Source: Kribbella sp. ALI-6-A (lineage in GTDB: Bacteria > Actinomycetota > Actinomycetes > Propionibacteriales > Kribbellaceae). From it: DNA of 64,000 bases. The stretch covers positions 930,001-994,000 of the forward strand of contig NZ_MTQN01000009.1 in assembly GCF_001984195.1 (NCBI RefSeq), in the 5' to 3' direction. Below are positions 28,874-37,795 of the stretch, in pieces (position 1 is the first letter of the stretch; every line of letters starts with the position of its first letter). Below the pieces are notes generated by a model. That model saw only the letters and a program-made list of their open reading frames with translations. It had not been told where the DNA came from and made no database searches. A program made the translations under genes and the position numbers.

Positions 28874-30532
28874 GTGGACGAGCGGTGGGCGATCGCGCCG
28901 GCGGAGGGTGGTGGGGCGCTGCTCGTCGCCCTGCACCCGGACGGGCAGCCTGCCGGGGAGATCGTTCACGAGCCGGATCTGGCCGCGGCGGTCGCGTCGC
29001 GGCCTCAGGTGACCCGCTGGGTCTGGCGGTCGACGGCCGAGATCTACCCGCGGCTGCTGGCGGCCGGCGTACGGGTGGAGCGGTGCTACGACATCGAGAC
29101 CGCCGAAGGGCTGCTGCTCGGCCATGCGGGACGGCTCGGCGAGCCGCGGTCGGCGGCGGCTGCGTGGGCACGGCTGACCGACCAGCCGGTGCCGCCCGAT
29201 CCGCCGATGCGTGCCACCGAGCCGGGTGGTGAGCAGTCGTCGCTGTTCGACATCGAGACCGAGCCGCTGCCGTTCGAAGCGCTGCTGCGGGTGTACGCCG
29301 ACCAGCTGCGTCGGCACCACGACACCGAGCACCCCGAGCGGATGCGCTTGCTGACGGCGTCCGAGTCGTCGGGCTGGCTGATCGCCACCGAGATGGATCG
29401 CGCCGGTCTGCCCTGGAGCGCGGAGGACCACCGGGCCCTGCTGACCGAGCTGCTCGGTGAGCGCTACGCGGGTGGCGGCGAGCCGCGGCGCCTGACCGAG
29501 CTGGCCGAGCAGGTGTCGGAGGCGTTCGGCCGACGGGTGCGGCCGGACCTTCCGGCCGACGTACTGAAGGCGTTCAAGCAGGCGGGGTATCAGCTCAGCT
29601 CGACCAGGCGGTGGGAGCTGCAGACCATCAACCACCCGGCGGTCGAGCCCCTGATCGAGTACAAGAAGCTCTACCGCATCTACACGGCGAACGGCTGGTC
29701 CTGGTTGCACGACTGGGTCCACGACGGCCGCTTCCGTCCCGGCTTCGTCCCCGGTGGCACGGTGTCCGGCCGCTGGGTGACCAACGGCGGTGGCGGGCTG
29801 CAGATCCCGAAGGTGATCCGCCGGGCGGTCGTGGCCGACCCCGGCTGGCGGCTGGTCGTGGCCGACGCGTCCCAGTTGGAGCCGCGGGTGCTGGCAGCGA
29901 TCTCGCGTGACGAGGGCCTGATGAAGGTGGCCGGTGACGCCGCCGATCTCTACAAGGCCGTGTCGGACACCGCGTTCTCCGGTGACCGGGCCAAGGCCAA
30001 GCTGGCCGTGCTCGGCGCGATCTACGGCCAGACCTCCGGCGACGGCCTGAAGAACCTCGCCGATCTGCGCAAGCGGTTCCCCAAGGCCGTCCAGTACGTC
30101 GACGACGCGGCCCGCGCGGGCGAGGAGGGCCGCCTGGTCCGCACGTGGCTCGGCCGCACCTGTCCGCCGTCGGGCTCCCAACTCGACGCCGCCCAGTTGG
30201 AGGGTCCGCCGGCCGACGAGCCGCAGGTGGACGGACGCCGGGCCCGCGCCCGGGGCCGCTTCACCCGCAACTTCGTCGTCCAGGGCAGCGCCGCCGACTG
30301 GGCGGTGCTGATGATGGCCGCGCTGCGCCAGTCGATCGCCTCGCTCAAGGCCGAGCTGGTCTTCTTCCAGCACGACGAGGTGATCGTGCACTGCCCGGCC
30401 GAGGAGGCCGAGCAGGTCGCCGCCGCGATCCAGGCCGCCGGGGATCTGGCCGGCACGCTCTGCTTCGGTACGACGCCGACCCGCTTCCCGTTCGGCACGG
30501 CGATCGTCGAGTGCTACGCCGACGCCAAGTAG
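28874..30532 (+). CDS. Short family A DNA polymerase (bifunctional 3'-5' exonuclease/polymerase type)
   Basis: 552 residues. It lacks the 5' nuclease domain of PolA and belongs to the shorter actinobacterial family often annotated bifunctional 3'-5' exonuclease/DNA polymerase. Polymerase motifs: A is VVADASQLEPRVLAAI, B is RAKAKLAVLGAIYGQ, C is FFQHDEVIVH. In motif B the position of E. coli Phe762 is Leu. The N-terminal exonuclease-like region is poorly conserved, so proofreading activity is doubtful. The frame continues upstream to 28736, but GTG 28874 with GAGG upstream fits the family N-terminus. Its 3' end overlaps the convergent sigma gene by 19 bases. The likely role is repair or lesion-related synthesis, by inference. 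Confidence 0.85.
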   Translation: MDERWAIAPAEGGGALLVALHPDGQPAGEIVHEPDLAAAVASRPQVTRWVWRSTAEIYPRLLAAGVRVERCYDIETAEGLLLGHAGRLGEPRSAAAAWARLTDQPVPPDPPMRATEPGGEQSSLFDIETEPLPFEALLRVYADQLRRHHDTEHPERMRLLTASESSGWLIATEMDRAGLPWSAEDHRALLTELLGERYAGGGEPRRLTELAEQVSEAFGRRVRPDLPADVLKAFKQAGYQLSSTRRWELQTINHPAVEPLIEYKKLYRIYTANGWSWLHDWVHDGRFRPGFVPGGTVSGRWVTNGGGGLQIPKVIRRAVVADPGWRLVVADASQLEPRVLAAISRDEGLMKVAGDAADLYKAVSDTAFSGDRAKAKLAVLGAIYGQTSGDGLKNLADLRKRFPKAVQYVDDAARAGEEGRLVRTWLGRTCPPSGSQLDAAQLEGPPADEPQVDGRRARARGRFTRNFVVQGSAADWAVLMMAALRQSIASLKAELVFFQHDEVIVHCPAEEAEQVAAAIQAAGDLAGTLCFGTTPTRFPFGTAIVECYADAK

Positions 30533-31482
30533 CCCGGCAGCCCGAAGCGCGCGAAGTCGACGTTCTCGAAGGCGGTCATCTCGGCCACCAGCCCCTGCTC
30601 GATCCGGAACACCACGACCGCGAACGGCTCGAACCCACGACCACCCTCCAGGTACGCCGCCACCGCCGGCTGGCGGTTGACCCGCGCCGCCTCGAACCGC
30701 CAGCGCCCCCGATTGGCCGGACCACCGGGCTCGAAGTTCGCGGCGAACACCTGCTCGGCCTTGTCCCGCCCGCTGTACCAGAACGGGTACGGCGGCATGG
30801 TCACCCGCACGTCCTCGTGCATCAGCGCAGCCAGCCCGGCAGCGTCGCCCGCCTCGAACGCCGCCATGTACTTCGCCACCAACTTCTCCTCCGCGGCGGA
30901 CGGCTCCGCCGACCACTCCGTACGCCGAGCCGGCAGGTGCGCACGCAGGACCGGCCGCGCCCGCTGCAGCGCCGAGTTCGCCGCCGCGACGGTCAGGTCG
31001 AGCACCTCCGCGGTCTCCTTCGCCGACCAGCCGAGCACGTCCCGAAAGATCAGCACCGCGCGCTGTCTGGGCGGTAGCTGCTGAATCGCGGTCAGGAACG
31101 CCAGCTCGATCGTCTCGCGCCGGATCACCTGCGCGTCCGGCTCCTCGGCCCGGTCGAGCAGCAAATCCGGGAACGGCTGCAGCCAGGGCAAGTCGTGGCG
31201 GGCCGGCAGCGCCTCGGCCGGGAACGACTCCGGCTCCAGCTGGTACGGCAGGACGCGCGCAGGACGTCGTACGTCGTCGAGGCAGGCGTTGGTCGCGATC
31301 CGGTACAGCCAGGTGCGCAGGCTCGAGCGGCCCTCGAATCCGGCCCGGCCACGCCAGGCCCGCAGGTAGGTCTCCTGGACCAGGTCCTCGGCGTCGTCGT
31401 ACGAGCCGAGCAGGCGGTAGCAGTGCACCCGCAGCTCGTGCCGGTACCGCTCTGCCTCCTGCTCGAAGGTCTCGTCGATCAA
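30514..31482 (-). CDS. ECF-like RNA polymerase sigma factor, SigX5/TIGR02960 type with SnoaL-like tail
   Basis: 322 residues. Sigma region 2 (ELRVHCYRLLGSYDDAEDLVQETYLRAW), region 4 (TAIQQLPPRQRAVLIFRDVLGWSAKETAEVLD) and a C-terminal SnoaL/NTF2-like domain (about 205-320, AAFEAGDAAGLAALMHEDV). Such ECF factors carry the C-terminal domain in place of a separate anti-sigma factor. The start is read as TTG 31482: GGAGG lies seven bases upstream, homology begins there, and it overlaps the upstream LemA-like stop (TTGA). An upstream start inside that gene is less likely. Confidence 0.88.
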   Translation of the reverse strand: MIDETFEQEAERYRHELRVHCYRLLGSYDDAEDLVQETYLRAWRGRAGFEGRSSLRTWLYRIATNACLDDVRRPARVLPYQLEPESFPAEALPARHDLPWLQPFPDLLLDRAEEPDAQVIRRETIELAFLTAIQQLPPRQRAVLIFRDVLGWSAKETAEVLDLTVAAANSALQRARPVLRAHLPARRTEWSAEPSAAEEKLVAKYMAAFEAGDAAGLAALMHEDVRVTMPPYPFWYSGRDKAEQVFAANFEPGGPANRGRWRFEAARVNRQPAVAAYLEGGRGFEPFAVVVFRIEQGLVAEMTAFENVDFARFGLPGYLASA

Positions 31483-31967
31483 CTGCCGTCCTCCAGCTCG
31501 ATCGTGCTCGGCATCGGCGCGTGGCCGGCCAGCCGGAACCAGGTGACCAGCCGCCGGGTGCGGAGGTTGCGGGTCGACACCACGATGTCGTTGTGGAACC
31601 GCCGGGCCAGCTGCACCCGGCGTACGGCGGCTGCCAGCTCGCCCGCCCACGGTTGCTCGTCGGTGTCGATCGCGGCGATGGCTCTGGTCAGCGCGGACTC
31701 CCGCTGCTCGCGCTCCTCGTCCGGCGCGGTCCTGGCCCGGTGCGCCGCGTCCAGGAGCAGCAGCGACGACGCCGGGTCCAGTACGTCGCTGACGGCCAGC
31801 TCGGCGACCAGCGCGGACCGGCGGGCCAGCTCGGTGTCCAGCCGAGCCCGAGCGGTGGCGACGCGGTGGTGCAGACGGTCGAGGCGGCCGGCCGTCCAGC
31901 TGCCGTAGAAGATCACCAGCAGCAGCACGACGGCGCCGATCAGCACCAGTACGCCGGAGAGCTCCAC
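31479..31967 (-). CDS. LemA-like single-pass membrane protein
   Basis: 162 residues from GTG 31967. One N-terminal membrane segment (about residues 4-25) followed by a long helical cytoplasmic or extracytoplasmic region. The C-terminal ARRFHNDIVVSTRNLRTRR with a Phe two residues later in WFR resembles the LemA family ending (ARRxYNxxVxxYN), though divergently. Function unknown. It is coupled to the sigma factor by a four-base overlap, so the two may act together. Confidence 0.6.
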   Translation of the reverse strand: MELSGVLVLIGAVVLLLVIFYGSWTAGRLDRLHHRVATARARLDTELARRSALVAELAVSDVLDPASSLLLLDAAHRARTAPDEEREQRESALTRAIAAIDTDEQPWAGELAAAVRRVQLARRFHNDIVVSTRNLRTRRLVTWFRLAGHAPMPSTIELEDGS

Positions 31968-32055
31968 GGCCCCATTCTCACGGGCTCCCGGCGGTGAGCT
32001 CTTACGGGGCGCTGACGGTCCGCCCGGAAGCGGCAACGGCCGCGCGGGCAGCCCC

Positions 32056-32061
32056 TAGGTT
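32056..32061 (+). promoter_or_regulatory. -10 element of a leaderless MTAP transcript
   Basis: TAGGTT followed by seven bases and the ATG at 32069, with no ribosome-binding site between, the usual layout of actinobacterial leaderless genes. Confidence 0.55.
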
Positions 32062-32068
32062 CGGAACC

Positions 32069-32872
32069 ATGGCAGAGATCGGTGTGATCGGTGGTTCCGG
32101 CTTCTACTCGTTCCTGGCCGACGCGCGGCCCGTCACGGTCGAGACGCCGTTCGGCCCACCCAGCGAGCCCCCGGTGGTCGGTGAGGTGAACGGCCGCGAG
32201 GTGGCCTTCGTCCCGCGCCACGGCGCCGACCACCGGCTGCCGCCGCACCGCGTGAACTACCGCGCGAACCTGTGGGCGCTGCACTCGCTCGGCGTCCGGA
32301 CCGTGCTCGGCCCGTGCGCCGTCGGCTCACTGCGCCCCGAGCTGGTCCCCGGGACGATCGTCGTGCCCGACCAGTACGTCGACCGCACCTGGGGCCGCGA
32401 GCACACCCTGTACGACGGCCCGCCGCGCCCGGTGGTGCACACCTCCCCCGCCGACCCGTACTGCCCGGCCGGCCGCCGTACGGTTGTTGCTGCTGGCAAT
32501 GACATCGTGGACGGCGGCACGATGGTCGTGATCAACGGCCCGCGCTTCTCCACCCGCGCCGAGTCCCGGTGGCACGCCGCGCAGGGCTGGTCCGTGGTCG
32601 GCATGACCGGCGCGCCCGAAGCCTCGATCGCCCGCGAGCTGGCCGTCTGTTACACCTCCGTCGCCGTCGTCACCGACCACGACGCCGGTGTCGTCGCCGG
32701 CGAGGGTGTCACCCAGGCCGAGGTGTTCGAGGTCTTCAGCCGCAGCATCGAACGCCTCAAAGCCCTGCTCGGTGCCGTGATCGGCGAGCTCCCGACCGGC
32801 GACTGCAGCTGCCACCACTCCCTCGACGGCACCGCCGCGGAGCACCTGTGGACCGCGGCGGTGGTCCGATGA
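32069..32872 (+). CDS. mtnP: S-methyl-5'-thioadenosine phosphorylase-family protein
   Basis: 267 residues of the PNP/MTAP family. Phosphate-binding IGGSGFYSF, FVPRHGADHRLPPHRVNYRANLWAL and the purine-binding FSTRAESRWH with VVGMTGAPEASIARELAVCY are typical of MTAP. It cleaves methylthioadenosine (or methylthioinosine) to the free base and methylthioribose 1-phosphate, in purine and methionine salvage. It starts a plus-strand pair: its stop overlaps the epimerase ATG by four bases. The base specificity is not decided by sequence inspection. Confidence 0.88.
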   Translation: MAEIGVIGGSGFYSFLADARPVTVETPFGPPSEPPVVGEVNGREVAFVPRHGADHRLPPHRVNYRANLWALHSLGVRTVLGPCAVGSLRPELVPGTIVVPDQYVDRTWGREHTLYDGPPRPVVHTSPADPYCPAGRRTVVAAGNDIVDGGTMVVINGPRFSTRAESRWHAAQGWSVVGMTGAPEASIARELAVCYTSVAVVTDHDAGVVAGEGVTQAEVFEVFSRSIERLKALLGAVIGELPTGDCSCHHSLDGTAAEHLWTAAVVR

Positions 32873-33906
32873 GAGTCCTGGTCACCGGCGGTGCGGGTTT
32901 CATCGGCCGCCACGTCCACACGCAGTTGCTTGCCGAAGGCCACGACCCCGTCGTACTGGACTCGCTGCGGCAGGATGTGCACAGCACTCCACCCGAAGAC
33001 CTGGCCGGCCTGATCGTCGGCGACATCCGCGACCCGGACACAGTCGCCACCGCGCTGCACGGCGTCGACGTCGTCATCCACCTGGCCGCGAAGGTCGGCC
33101 TGGGGGTGGATCTCGACGACATCGACGACTACGTCTCCAGCAACAGCCTCGGCACCGCGGTCCTGCTCAAGCAGCTCGCGCACAGCCAAGTCCGCGGTCT
33201 GGTCTACGCCAGCTCGATGGTCGTGTACGGCGAAGGCCGCTACGAGTGCGACCGCCATGGCGTGGTCGCACCCGGCCCCCGGCGTACCGAGGATCTGGAC
33301 GCCGGCCGCTTCGAGCCGCCCTGCCCGCTCTGCGGTGCGCAGCTGCGACCCGGCCTGGTCGACGAGACCGCACCGACCGACCCGCGCAACACCTACGCCG
33401 CCACCAAGCTGAACGGTGAGCACCTGGCGGCCGCCTGGGCGCGGGAGACCGGCGGCCACGTCGCCGCGATGCGCTTTCACAACGTCTACGGCCCCGGCAT
33501 GCCCCGCGACACCCCGTACGCCGGGGTCGCCTCGCTCTTCCGCTCCGCGCTCGCCCGCGGCGAGGCCCCGCGGGTTTACGAGGACGGCGGCCAGCGCCGC
33601 GACTTCGTGCACGTCCAGGACGTCGCCACCGCGGTGACCACGGCAGCCGCCGGCGTCACGCAGGCGCAGCACCCGGCGCTCACGGCGTACAACGTGGGGA
33701 GCGGCGCCGTGCGGACGATCGCCGACCTCGCCACAGAGCTGGCCAAGGCCTGCGAGGGACCGGCACCGGTCGTCACCGGCCAGTACCGCCTCGGCGACGT
33801 ACGCCACATCACTGCCAGCTCCCAGCGCCTGCGCGACACACTCGGCTGGAAGCCCACCTACGACCTGGCCTCAGGCGTCGCCGACCTGGTCCGCTCGGGC
33901 CGGTAG
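32869..33906 (+). CDS. NAD-dependent sugar-nucleotide epimerase/dehydratase with zinc-ribbon-like insert
   Basis: 345 residues, extended SDR. Rossmann motif TGGAGFIG at residues 7-14. Catalytic Ser near 115 (YASSMVVYG) and Tyr176/Lys180 (NTYAATK). Between them is an insert of about 45 residues with Cys127, His130, Cys152 and Cys155 (ECDRHG and CPLCG), a likely metal-binding knuckle. It resembles UDP-glucose 4-epimerase-like proteins; the substrate is unknown. Translation is coupled to the MTAP gene (ATGA), an unusual partner. It is convergent with the kinase gene three bases downstream. Confidence 0.88.
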   Translation: MRVLVTGGAGFIGRHVHTQLLAEGHDPVVLDSLRQDVHSTPPEDLAGLIVGDIRDPDTVATALHGVDVVIHLAAKVGLGVDLDDIDDYVSSNSLGTAVLLKQLAHSQVRGLVYASSMVVYGEGRYECDRHGVVAPGPRRTEDLDAGRFEPPCPLCGAQLRPGLVDETAPTDPRNTYAATKLNGEHLAAAWARETGGHVAAMRFHNVYGPGMPRDTPYAGVASLFRSALARGEAPRVYEDGGQRRDFVHVQDVATAVTTAAAGVTQAQHPALTAYNVGSGAVRTIADLATELAKACEGPAPVVTGQYRLGDVRHITASSQRLRDTLGWKPTYDLASGVADLVRSGR

Positions 33907-33909
33907 GGC

Positions 33910-35079
33910 TTACGGGGTAGTCGTCACCTGCGGCAGGTCGATGCTGAACGCACAGCCGCCGGGAACGTTGCTGACCTCGATGGTGCCTTCGTGAGACTCC
34001 ACCACTCCCCTGGCGATCGCCAGGCCGAGTCCGCCGCCGCTGCTGCCCAGGTCGGTTCCGGCGGACGCAGCGGCGGGAGTGCGCTGCTCGTCGCCGCGCC
34101 AGCCGATGTCGAAGACCCGCTCGAGGTCGTCGTCGGGGATGCCGCCGCAGCCGTCGGTGACGGCCAGCCGGACCCGCCCGTCGTCCTCCCGGTCGACGGC
34201 CAGCTTCACCGTGCCGCCCGGTGCCGTGTGCCGGATCGCGTTGCCGACCAAGTTGCTCACTGCGCGAGTGAGCTCGTCAGCGTCGCCGTGAACCGCCAGC
34301 CGGTCGTCGTCGTCCGGTGCGCTGACCGCCACCGTGACGCCTTTCGACCGGGCGTGCTCGCTGGTCTCCCCCGCCACGTCCTCGGCCAGCTCCCGCAGGC
34401 TGACCGCCGACCGGCGCCGCGGCGGCGGAGCGGCCGACAGCCGCGACAGCTCGAACAGGTCGTCCACCAGCCCGGTCATCCGGTCCACCGTGGTCCGCAT
34501 CTGCCGAAGAGCTCCGGGGGCGTCCTCGATGACGCCGTCCTCCAGGCCCTCCGACAACGCCCGCAGCCCGGCGAGCGGCGTACGGAGGTCGTGCGACATG
34601 AACGCGACCAGCTCGCGCCGGCTGGCCTCCAGCGCGCGTTCCCGCTCCCGGGACGCCGCCAGGCGGGCCCGGGTCGTCTCCAACTCGTTCGTCAGCTCGG
34701 CCAGCTCGGCGGGCACGTTGCCGTTCGTCACCGCACCCACGGCCTCGTACGACGTACCGAGGTCCCGCAGCCGCCGCCCGACGTCCCGCGAGCCGGCGCT
34801 GATCCAGTGCGCGAGCATCACCGACATCGCCAGGCCGAGCAGCCCGGAGAACGTCAGCGTCCAGAGCACGACCAGCGAGTCGTGCGCGGAGATGAACATC
34901 GCCCGGACGCTCTGCCCGACCGCGGCCAGCGCGGCCGCCAGCGGAGCCAGCGACACCACGATCATCGTGATCCGCAACGACCGGCGCCGGACCCGCCACA
35001 GTACGACCGCGCCGATCGCCCCGACCAGCAGCGTCCAGAGCGCGGTCATCGCGAGGATCGTGACCTGGTCGCGGTTCAT
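33910..35079 (-). CDS. Membrane sensor histidine kinase
   Basis: 389 residues. Three N-terminal membrane segments within the first 100 residues, little extracytoplasmic sequence, then a coiled linker (LAELTNELETTRARLAASRERERALEAS), HisKA with the phospho-His in FMSHDLRTPLAG, and HATPase with DGCGGIPD and GGGLGLAIARGVV. The lack of an outside domain suggests sensing within the membrane. It overlaps the response regulator by ATGA. The pair sits inside the glycan-like gene cluster on the opposite strand. Confidence 0.92.
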   Translation of the reverse strand: MNRDQVTILAMTALWTLLVGAIGAVVLWRVRRRSLRITMIVVSLAPLAAALAAVGQSVRAMFISAHDSLVVLWTLTFSGLLGLAMSVMLAHWISAGSRDVGRRLRDLGTSYEAVGAVTNGNVPAELAELTNELETTRARLAASRERERALEASRRELVAFMSHDLRTPLAGLRALSEGLEDGVIEDAPGALRQMRTTVDRMTGLVDDLFELSRLSAAPPPRRRSAVSLRELAEDVAGETSEHARSKGVTVAVSAPDDDDRLAVHGDADELTRAVSNLVGNAIRHTAPGGTVKLAVDREDDGRVRLAVTDGCGGIPDDDLERVFDIGWRGDEQRTPAAASAGTDLGSSGGGLGLAIARGVVESHEGTIEVSNVPGGCAFSIDLPQVTTTP

Positions 35080-35774
35080 TGCGCCTCGCCGGCGAAGCGG
35101 TATCCGGTCCGCGGCACGGTCAGCACGAGCTTCGGGTCGGACGGGTCGGCCTCGATCTTCTCCCGCAGCCGGCGGATGTGCACGGTGACGGTCGAGGAGT
35201 CGCCGAAGTCCCAGCCCCAGACCCGTCGCAGCAGCTCCGCCTTCGTGTAGGCCTTGCCCTGGTGCGCGACCAGGAACGCCAGCAGGTCGAACTCGCGATG
35301 CGTCAGCGACAGCTCGGCACCGTCCAACGTCGCGGTCCGGGCCGCGGTGTCGACGACGACCGGACCGGAGTGCAGCTTGGTCGGCGTCAGGTCGAGACCG
35401 GCCAGCCGCTCCTCGCGCCGCAGCATGGCCTGCACCCGCAGCGTCAGCTCGCGCGGGCTGAACGGCTTGACCACGTAGTCGTCGGCGCCGAACTCCAGCC
35501 CGACCAGGCGGTCCTCCTCCTCGCCACGCGCCGACAGCATGATCACCGCAGCGCCGTCGTCCGCGGCCCGCAGCCGCCGCAGCACCTCCAGACCGGACAG
35601 GCCGGGCAGCATCACGTCCAGTACGACGACCGACGGCTTCCACTGCTGCCAGACCTCGACCGCCTTCACGCCGTCCGCGACCACGCGGGCGTCGTACCCG
35701 GCCTTGGTCAGGTACGCCGACACCACGTTCGACACGGTCGGGTCGTCGTCCACCACGAGCACACGAGTAGCCAC
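35076..35774 (-). CDS. OmpR-type response regulator
   Basis: 232 residues from GTG 35774. Receiver with VLVVDDDPTVSN, phospho-Asp in VVVLDVMLPGLSGL and Lys in YVVKPFSPREL; C-terminal winged helix with LSLTHREFDLLAFLVAHQGK, VTVHIRRLREKIE and VPRTGYRFAGEAQ. Partner of the kinase downstream. Divergent from the GT2 gene, so it could control the GT operon across the shared 108-base intergenic region. Confidence 0.93.
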   Translation of the reverse strand: MATRVLVVDDDPTVSNVVSAYLTKAGYDARVVADGVKAVEVWQQWKPSVVVLDVMLPGLSGLEVLRRLRAADDGAAVIMLSARGEEEDRLVGLEFGADDYVVKPFSPRELTLRVQAMLRREERLAGLDLTPTKLHSGPVVVDTAARTATLDGAELSLTHREFDLLAFLVAHQGKAYTKAELLRRVWGWDFGDSSTVTVHIRRLREKIEADPSDPKLVLTVPRTGYRFAGEAQ

Positions 35775-35873
35775 GGTCAGAGCCTAAGTGGTGTCTCCAC
35801 CTCGTCCGGACGCCGGAACCCGCCGTAAGCGACCTGTAGCCGCCGCACGGCCCGCAAGCCCGCGAAAGCTCCC

Positions 35874-35879
35874 TACCGT
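35874..35879 (+). promoter_or_regulatory. -10 element for the GT2 operon
   Basis: TACCGT with three bases to ATG 35883 and six to GTG 35886. No ribosome-binding site is visible, so the transcript is probably leaderless, and the spacing favours the GTG. Confidence 0.45.
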
Positions 35880-35882
35880 CGA

Positions 35883-36545
35883 ATGGTGTCTGCTGCCGAG
35901 GTCGACCTGATCCTGCCGTGTCTCAACGAGGCCGCTGCCCTGCCCTGGGTGCTCGGGCGGCTGCCGGACGGCGTACGGGCTGTTGTCGTGGACAACGGCT
36001 CCACCGACGGCTCCGCGGAGATCGCCACCAAGCTGGGCGCCACCGTCGTACGGTGCGCGCTGCGCGGGTACGGCGCGGCCTGTCACACCGGGCTGGAGGT
36101 CGCGACGGCCGACGTTGTCGCGTTCCTGGACGCTGACGCGTCGCTCGACCCCCGCCAACTGGTCAAGGTCACCGCACCCGTGCTGTCGCGCCGGATGGAC
36201 CTGATGCTCGGCCGTCGCCGGCCCATCTCCCGCGACGCCTGGCCCTGGCACCTCCGCCTCGCCAACGCCGAACTGTCCCGCCGCATCCGCCGCCGGACCG
36301 GCGTACGGCTGCATGACCTGGGTCCGATGCGCGCAGCTCGTCGGGAGGCGCTGCTGGACCTGCAGCTGGTCGACCGGCGCTCCGGCTACCCGCTGGAGAC
36401 CGTCGTGAAGGCCGCCGACGCCGGCTGGCGGATCGCCGAGGTCGACGTGGACTACCTGCCGCGCTCCGGACGCTCCAAGGTCACCGGTACGCCGCTCGGC
36501 GCGGCCCGGGCGGTCAAGGACATGTCGAAGGTGCTGGCCCGATGA
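35883..36545 (+). CDS. Glycosyltransferase family 2 protein
   Basis: 220 residues, GT-A fold. LILPCLNEAAALPWVL near the N-terminus, VVDNGSTDGS, and the metal/nucleotide-binding VAFLDADASLDP (DxD-like). The C-terminus ends without a membrane domain. Related to dolichyl/polyprenyl-phosphate sugar transferases but shorter. Start either ATG 35883 or GTG 35886. It overlaps the next gene by four bases. I infer transfer of a sugar to a lipid or surface glycan. Confidence 0.85.
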   Translation: MVSAAEVDLILPCLNEAAALPWVLGRLPDGVRAVVVDNGSTDGSAEIATKLGATVVRCALRGYGAACHTGLEVATADVVAFLDADASLDPRQLVKVTAPVLSRRMDLMLGRRRPISRDAWPWHLRLANAELSRRIRRRTGVRLHDLGPMRAARREALLDLQLVDRRSGYPLETVVKAADAGWRIAEVDVDYLPRSGRSKVTGTPLGAARAVKDMSKVLAR

Positions 36546-37795
36546 CCGCCGGCACGCTGATCGTGATCGCCAAGGCGCCGGAGCCCGGCAAGGTGAAGAC
36601 CCGGCTGCAGTCGGAGTTCACCCCGAAGGAAGCGGCCGCGCTGGCCAGAGCGTCGCTGTCCGACACCCTCGCCGCCGTCAGCGCCACCCCCGTACGCCGG
36701 TACGTCGTCGCGCTCGACGGCGCAGCCGGGTCCTGGCTCCCCGACCAGTTCGCCGTGGTCACCCAGCGGGGAGACGGACTCGACCAGCGCCTCGCCGCCG
36801 CCTTCGAGGACGCGTACGACGGCACGCCGATGCTGCTGGTCGGCATGGACACCCCGCAGCTGACTCCGGCGCACCTGGGCGTCGACTGGGACGGCCACGA
36901 CGCCGTGCTCGGGCTGACCGACGACGGCGGCTACTGGTGCCTGGGGCTGCGCACCCCTGATCGGCGGGCGCTGGTCGGCGTACCGATGTCGACCGACCAC
37001 ACCGGGCAGGACCAGCTGACCCGCCTGCAAGCGCTGGGCTACCAGGTGAAGCTGCTGCCGACTTTGCGCGACATGGACACGCCGGTGGACGCGGCGGTGA
37101 TCGCAGCGGCGTACCCGGAGCTGCGGGTGTCCCGGCTGCACCGGCGGCTGCAGACGTCGGCTCATCCGGCTCTGCTCTTCGAACGCGCGCTCGAAGGAGT
37201 GGAGGTCGTTGCCACCGGCACCGACGGGCGGGTGGTCCCAGGACTGAGCGAGGTGGACCGCTGGAGCGCACCGGCCGACGAAGCCGACCGGCTCGCCCTG
37301 AGTCGCTGCGAGGGCCCGGTGCTGGACATCGGCTGCGGTCCGGGCCGGATCGTGACGGCTCTGGCCGAGCAGGGCATCGCGGCACTCGGCGTCGACATCT
37401 CCGAACACGCCGTCCGGCTCACGACCAGGCGAGGCGCACCGGCGCTGCGCCGGCCGGTCGAGGACGCCCTGCCCGGCGAAGGCCGGTGGGGCAGCGTGCT
37501 GCTGATGGACGGCAACATCGGCATCGGCGGGCGACCCGAGTCGCTGCTGCGCCGCTGCGCCGAGCTGATCCGGCCGGACGGCGTCGTGCTGGTGGAGGTC
37601 GATCCGGACGACGACCTCGACGACACCCGCCCGATCGTGCTGCGGACCACGACCGGTCGACGGTCGCACCCCCTTCCCTGGGCTCGGCTCGGCACCCGCG
37701 CCGTCCTGCGTCACGCCTCCGCGGCGGGACTCCGCCCCACGGAGGACTGGCGGACCAACCACCGGGCCTTCCTGACCTTCCGCCGCGCCTCATGA
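36542..37795 (+). CDS. DUF2064 (TIGR04282) nucleotidyl/glycosyltransferase-like domain fused to a SAM methyltransferase
   Basis: 417 residues. Residues 1-200 are the DUF2064/TIGR04282 GT-A-like domain (IAKAPEPGKVKTRL, LLVGMDTPQLTP, LTDDGGYWCLGL). Residues 255-417 are a class I methyltransferase with motif I VLDIGCGPGRIVTALAEQGI and GVDISEHAVRL. In many Actinobacteria these are neighbouring separate genes, so this is a natural fusion. Coupled by ATGA to GT2 upstream and to the GT-C gene downstream. The substrates are unknown; TIGR04282 members occur next to GT2 enzymes in glycoconjugate clusters. Confidence 0.82.
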   Translation: MTAGTLIVIAKAPEPGKVKTRLQSEFTPKEAAALARASLSDTLAAVSATPVRRYVVALDGAAGSWLPDQFAVVTQRGDGLDQRLAAAFEDAYDGTPMLLVGMDTPQLTPAHLGVDWDGHDAVLGLTDDGGYWCLGLRTPDRRALVGVPMSTDHTGQDQLTRLQALGYQVKLLPTLRDMDTPVDAAVIAAAYPELRVSRLHRRLQTSAHPALLFERALEGVEVVATGTDGRVVPGLSEVDRWSAPADEADRLALSRCEGPVLDIGCGPGRIVTALAEQGIAALGVDISEHAVRLTTRRGAPALRRPVEDALPGEGRWGSVLLMDGNIGIGGRPESLLRRCAELIRPDGVVLVEVDPDDDLDDTRPIVLRTTTGRRSHPLPWARLGTRAVLRHASAAGLRPTEDWRTNHRAFLTFRRAS

